This document shows positions 61,271 through 64,000 of a stretch of DNA of 64,000 nucleotides, piece after piece. The translations under genes were made by a program, and so were the position numbers. The stretch is from Paenibacillus xylanexedens. GTDB lineage: Bacteria; Bacillota; Bacilli; Paenibacillales; Paenibacillaceae. The DNA lies in assembly GCF_007680605.1 (NCBI RefSeq), contig NZ_VEIO01000001.1:2857276-2921275 (forward strand), given 5' to 3'. Each line of letters starts with the position of its first letter. Position 1 is the first letter of the stretch. The notes under the pieces were generated by a model. It did no database searches and was not told the origin of the DNA. It saw nothing but the letters and a program-made list of their open reading frames with translations.

Positions 61271-62424
61271 AGCCCACCGCCACGCTTGTAATAGGTTTTC
61301 AGCCCATAGTGTGAGATCATCTCCTGCTGCATCTGGGAGGAGCCTTCAATAATCTCCAGGATCTTAGCCTCCTTGTACAGTCTGGACACCGGATATTCAC
61401 TGCTAATTCCATTGGCTCCGTGAACCTGGAGCGCATCATTTGCCACTTCTACTGCAATTTTGGATGTAAAATATTTAGCAATCGTTGTTTCCATGACAGC
61501 CTGCGGGTCCTTGGCTTCTCTAAGCTCGGCTGCCCGCAAACATAGTGCCCTTGCTGCATGGACTTTCGTTACTGCATCACCAATCATGCCGCGGATGAGC
61601 TGGAAATGACTGAGTTTCTGGTCAAATTGCTTTCGCTTGCGTGAATAGGTCACCATGGAGTCCAAAGCCTCCTGCGCTATAGCAAGTCCTGCCCAAGCGA
61701 TGCTATATCTGCCCTGATCAAGCGCACTACTTACGATGTACTCAAAGCCTTCGTGCATTCGCCCAATCAGATGGCTTTTGGGCACACGAACTTCATCAAG
61801 ATCAATTTCAGCAATTCCTGTTTCGCCGCCAACCATTACACCCTCGATGGCTTGCGTCTGAACACCGTCAAACTGGCGTTCAACCCAGAATGCTGTACTC
61901 CTCCCCTCTTGCGAGGCAACAATAATGAACACATCCGCTATGTCTCCAAAGGTAATCCACTTTTTCTTTCCATTAAGTACATAACAGTCCGCTTCTTCCC
62001 GCCAAGTTGTCTTTACGTTTTTGGCATCCGACCCAACCTCGGGCTCTGTCAGTCCAAATGCTCCGATCCATTCTCCACGGACCAACTTGGGTAGCCACGA
62101 CGACTTTTGATCTGGCGATCCGAAACGCACCAAAGTTTCGCTCACCAGTGAAGTATGTACCGTCAATAAGCTTCGAACGGCCGGGAGTGCTTTACCAAAC
62201 ACTTCCGTTAACAGTCCGTATGCTTTAGGGCCAAGACCCATTCCTCCATACTCATGTGGAATCGATGCAGCTAAATACCCTCTTTCGGCCATAGCATGAA
62301 TTAACGAACGGGGGATAGACTGTTGCTCCTGAATTTGCCGGGCATAAGGGCGAATCTCACGGGTAGCAAACAACTCGGCTTCATGGAGAATCTCTTGCTC
62401 CTGTTTCGAATCCAGTTCAATCAT
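61267..62424 (-). CDS. FkbI-like acyl-CoA/acyl-ACP dehydrogenase
   Basis: 385-residue flavoprotein. ACAD domains in order: N-terminal helical, the beta domain with GAFGLTEPEVGSDAKNVKTTW (FAD contact), and the C-terminal helical domain with YSRKRKQFDQKLSHFQLIRGMIGD, QVHGANGISSEYPVSRLYKEAKILEIIEGSSQMQ (catalytic Glu in this region). In the hydroxymalonyl/methoxymalonyl-ACP pathway FkbI oxidises the FkbK product. It overlaps the ACP gene by four bases. Confidence 0.92.
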   Translation of the reverse strand: MIELDSKQEQEILHEAELFATREIRPYARQIQEQQSIPRSLIHAMAERGYLAASIPHEYGGMGLGPKAYGLLTEVFGKALPAVRSLLTVHTSLVSETLVRFGSPDQKSSWLPKLVRGEWIGAFGLTEPEVGSDAKNVKTTWREEADCYVLNGKKKWITFGDIADVFIIVASQEGRSTAFWVERQFDGVQTQAIEGVMVGGETGIAEIDLDEVRVPKSHLIGRMHEGFEYIVSSALDQGRYSIAWAGLAIAQEALDSMVTYSRKRKQFDQKLSHFQLIRGMIGDAVTKVHAARALCLRAAELREAKDPQAVMETTIAKYFTSKIAVEVANDALQVHGANGISSEYPVSRLYKEAKILEIIEGSSQMQQEMISHYGLKTYYKRGGGL

Positions 62425-62678
62425 TCGACTGCCTCCCCTTGAAGAAGCGATTCATGAAGATACGAAGCGAATTCTGCAATCGTCTTGTATTCAAACAACG
62501 CTACAGGACTAATATCCACCTGCAGATGTTTACGTGTACGATTTATAATTTTGAGTGCCTGAACGGAAGAAACCCCTATTTTCAAGAAATTCGTTTCTTC
62601 ATCAATCTCATCAGGTTCCTGTTTCAGTGCGGCAGCGATTTCGCCTTTAATAAACCCTTCAATCTCTTCTCTTGTCAT
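62421..62678 (-). CDS. Free acyl carrier protein of the PKS
   Basis: 85 residues. Ser38 is the phosphopantetheine site in FLKIGVSSVQALKIINRTRKHL; the usual GxDS is GVSS, a variant seen in trans-AT PKS carriers. It starts at ATG 62676-62678, seven bases after GGAGG, and overlaps the PKS stop (ATGA), so it looks like a carrier domain split from the module upstream. The C-terminus ends in LLQGEAVE. Confidence 0.9.
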   Translation of the reverse strand: MTREEIEGFIKGEIAAALKQEPDEIDEETNFLKIGVSSVQALKIINRTRKHLQVDISPVALFEYKTIAEFASYLHESLLQGEAVE

Positions 62679-64000
62679 ATCAAGACCTCCGTTCCCTGAT
62701 TCACCTCTACCCAATGTACATGCGGCTCGAATGGATGTGCTGGTAAATGCACGATCCGGCCCGTTCCGTCGGGATGCAACTGTTCCCAATCCAGTGAAGC
62801 ACCACGCACGTAGAGCTGTCCCAGCAACAAGGCTAATTGTTTTTCCATAGTAAGCGTTGTCGCTGCAGACAAGTGGATATAACTCTCTTTGCCTGTAGCT
62901 CCTGCAGGTTCGACCCCATCCCAAGTAGCCAGCATCACAACAATATCTGCACTCGCCATCGGGCAGCTTGTATCCTGAATGCTTCCGGATGTTATTTTGA
63001 TTGTCTGCTTATCTGGAGTCTGGGTGGAATCCGCCTTATCCTTCATCTGGAGCTGGGATACCATTTGTTCTCCACCGTCAATGCCACGAACCTCCTGGAT
63101 GGAAGGTACGACACGCATGAGGGATTCGAGCAAGTTCACCCAATACTCCTGATCAGCCAGTTCCAACTTATTGCCTCCAACAACGATGTTGACACGGGCG
63201 GCCCGGCTTCTCTTTTTGAAGCCAAATTCCAAGCTTTCCTGACTCCACTTCCCAGTGCCGCTTACAGTTACAGCTGCACGGTAACGATAATGTTTTCGAT
63301 ACCTGTTCCGCGTGAAGCACAGATCTGTCAATTGCAGATCCTGATGTTCTTCAATATAGTGTTTGGTGTTATGAATCAGCTTCTGCAACGCCTGCTCTGA
63401 CTTGGCAGAGAAGGTTAACAATTGATCCCGTTCCGAGTCCTGTCCCCAAACTGCTGGTGCGTTCCACTCCTCCAGCACAATATGGGCATTCGTGCCGCCA
63501 AGACCAAATGAACTGATACCCGCTTTACGTGTTTTCCCTTCGGGTACCGTCCAGTCTTTATGCTCATTAACAATATAAAAAGGAGACTGTTCCAGACGAA
63601 GAGCTGGATTAGGGCTATTCATATGCAGACTTGGGGCAAGCTCCTTGTGCTGCATACTAAGCAAAACTTTAGCCAGACTAGCTCCACTGGATGCTGCGAA
63701 TAAATGTCCTATATTGGTTTTGACCGAGCCTAGACCGATAGAAGTGCCTTCACCGTATCCCTTCTCCTGAAACAAACGGAGTAACGCATTGACCTCAATC
63801 GGATCTCCAATTCTGGTTCCTGATCCATGCGCCTCGATATACGAGATTTCTTTTGGATTCAGATTGGCATCGTTATATGCAGCTCGTAGCACTTCATATT
63901 GCCCCTGAGGATTAGGTGCCATAATACCTAAAGAGTACCCATCGTTATTTACCGCTGTGCCACGGATCACGCCATAGATATGTTTATTCGCGCGAACTGC
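62675..64000 (-). CDS. Polyketide synthase C-terminus: ketosynthase half and AT remnant (5' part off the window)
   Basis: 441 residues visible, open at the right edge. The first about 178 residues are the second half of a ketosynthase: His58 in EAHGSGT and His99 in KTNIGHLF, both catalytic histidines; the active Cys lies off the window. The usual NIGHLEAA is NIGHLFAA, with Glu changed to Phe. After the KS-AT linker (GLGGTNAHIVLEEW, then RYRAAVTVSG) about 180 residues show no AT motifs (no GQGSQ, no GHSxG), and the protein ends at the post-AT linker LPAHPFEPHVHWVE. This is the AT-less layout of a trans-AT module. The stop overlaps the ACP start. Confidence 0.88.
   Translation of the reverse strand, partial: AVRANKHIYGVIRGTAVNNDGYSLGIMAPNPQGQYEVLRAAYNDANLNPKEISYIEAHGSGTRIGDPIEVNALLRLFQEKGYGEGTSIGLGSVKTNIGHLFAASSGASLAKVLLSMQHKELAPSLHMNSPNPALRLEQSPFYIVNEHKDWTVPEGKTRKAGISSFGLGGTNAHIVLEEWNAPAVWGQDSERDQLLTFSAKSEQALQKLIHNTKHYIEEHQDLQLTDLCFTRNRYRKHYRYRAAVTVSGTGKWSQESLEFGFKKRSRAARVNIVVGGNKLELADQEYWVNLLESLMRVVPSIQEVRGIDGGEQMVSQLQMKDKADSTQTPDKQTIKITSGSIQDTSCPMASADIVVMLATWDGVEPAGATGKESYIHLSAATTLTMEKQLALLLGQLYVRGASLDWEQLHPDGTGRIVHLPAHPFEPHVHWVEVNQGTEVLI

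Noticed and set aside
56743..62424. Methoxymalonyl-ACP pathway as the assignment
   Set aside because: No FkbG-type O-methyltransferase is visible; hydroxymalonyl-ACP is the simpler reading unless one lies beyond 64000.

Overview
The window is a low-GC Gram-positive, endospore-forming chromosome segment, most likely Paenibacillus. Pointers are spore genes (gpr, spoIIP, spoVAC-D-E), the Bacillales gene orders rpsT-gpr-spoIIP-yqxA-lepA-hemW-hrcA-grpE-dnaK, comEA-comEB-comEC and yqeG-yqeH-aroE-yhbY-nadD-yqeK-rsfS-yqeM-comER, a T-box in front of leuS and strong AGGAGG-type ribosome binding sites. The species call is inference. I saw no rRNA, tRNA, CRISPR array, insertion sequence or prophage.

Layout. 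1-2350: CIRCE-controlled hrcA-grpE-dnaK (dnaK runs off the left edge). 2416-6423: a two-component system, a secreted lysine-rich histone-H1-like protein and an N-acetyltransferase, sitting between hrcA and hemW, which are adjacent in Bacillus subtilis. 6540-14311: hemW, lepA, yqxA, spoIIP, gpr, then rpsT and holA. 14571-19239: an ECF sigma/anti-sigma pair, a small unknown protein and a large secreted stalk-domain protein. 19379-24794: comEC, comEB, comEA and divergent comER. 24775-35194: leuS with its T-box, a phosphotransferase, and the yqe housekeeping cluster with a cvfB gene inside it. 35303-39720: a transglutaminase/DUF58/MoxR operon. 39917-42062: the spoVA operon, preceded by an unannotated 27-codon membrane peptide. 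42389-44929: an M42 aminopeptidase, two small unknown genes and a DUF457 membrane protein. 45049-48860: nirB-nirD-nirC behind two Fnr/Crp-type sites, one centred at about -41.5. 49022-49651: a YfbR-like nucleotidase.

49891-64000 is the accessory highlight: the distal end of a secondary-metabolite cluster, all on the minus strand and tightly packed. From the right edge it has a polyketide synthase C-terminus (ketosynthase with a remnant in place of an acyltransferase), a free acyl carrier protein, an FkbI-type acyl-CoA dehydrogenase, a free malonyltransferase, a class III aminotransferase, an FkbK-type dehydrogenase, an FkbH-type glyceryl-loading enzyme, an FkbJ-type carrier protein, a degenerate CPBP membrane protein, a type II thioesterase and a MacB-like ABC exporter. 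A TetR regulator with a perfect palindromic operator and an MFS pump follow. FkbH, FkbI, FkbJ and FkbK types are present but no FkbG O-methyltransferase is visible, so the predicted extender unit is hydroxymalonyl-ACP rather than methoxymalonyl-ACP. The product cannot be named from this window.

Many starts were moved inward from the longest open frame on ribosome-binding-site evidence. TTG starts are proposed for grpE, yqeG and spoVAC.
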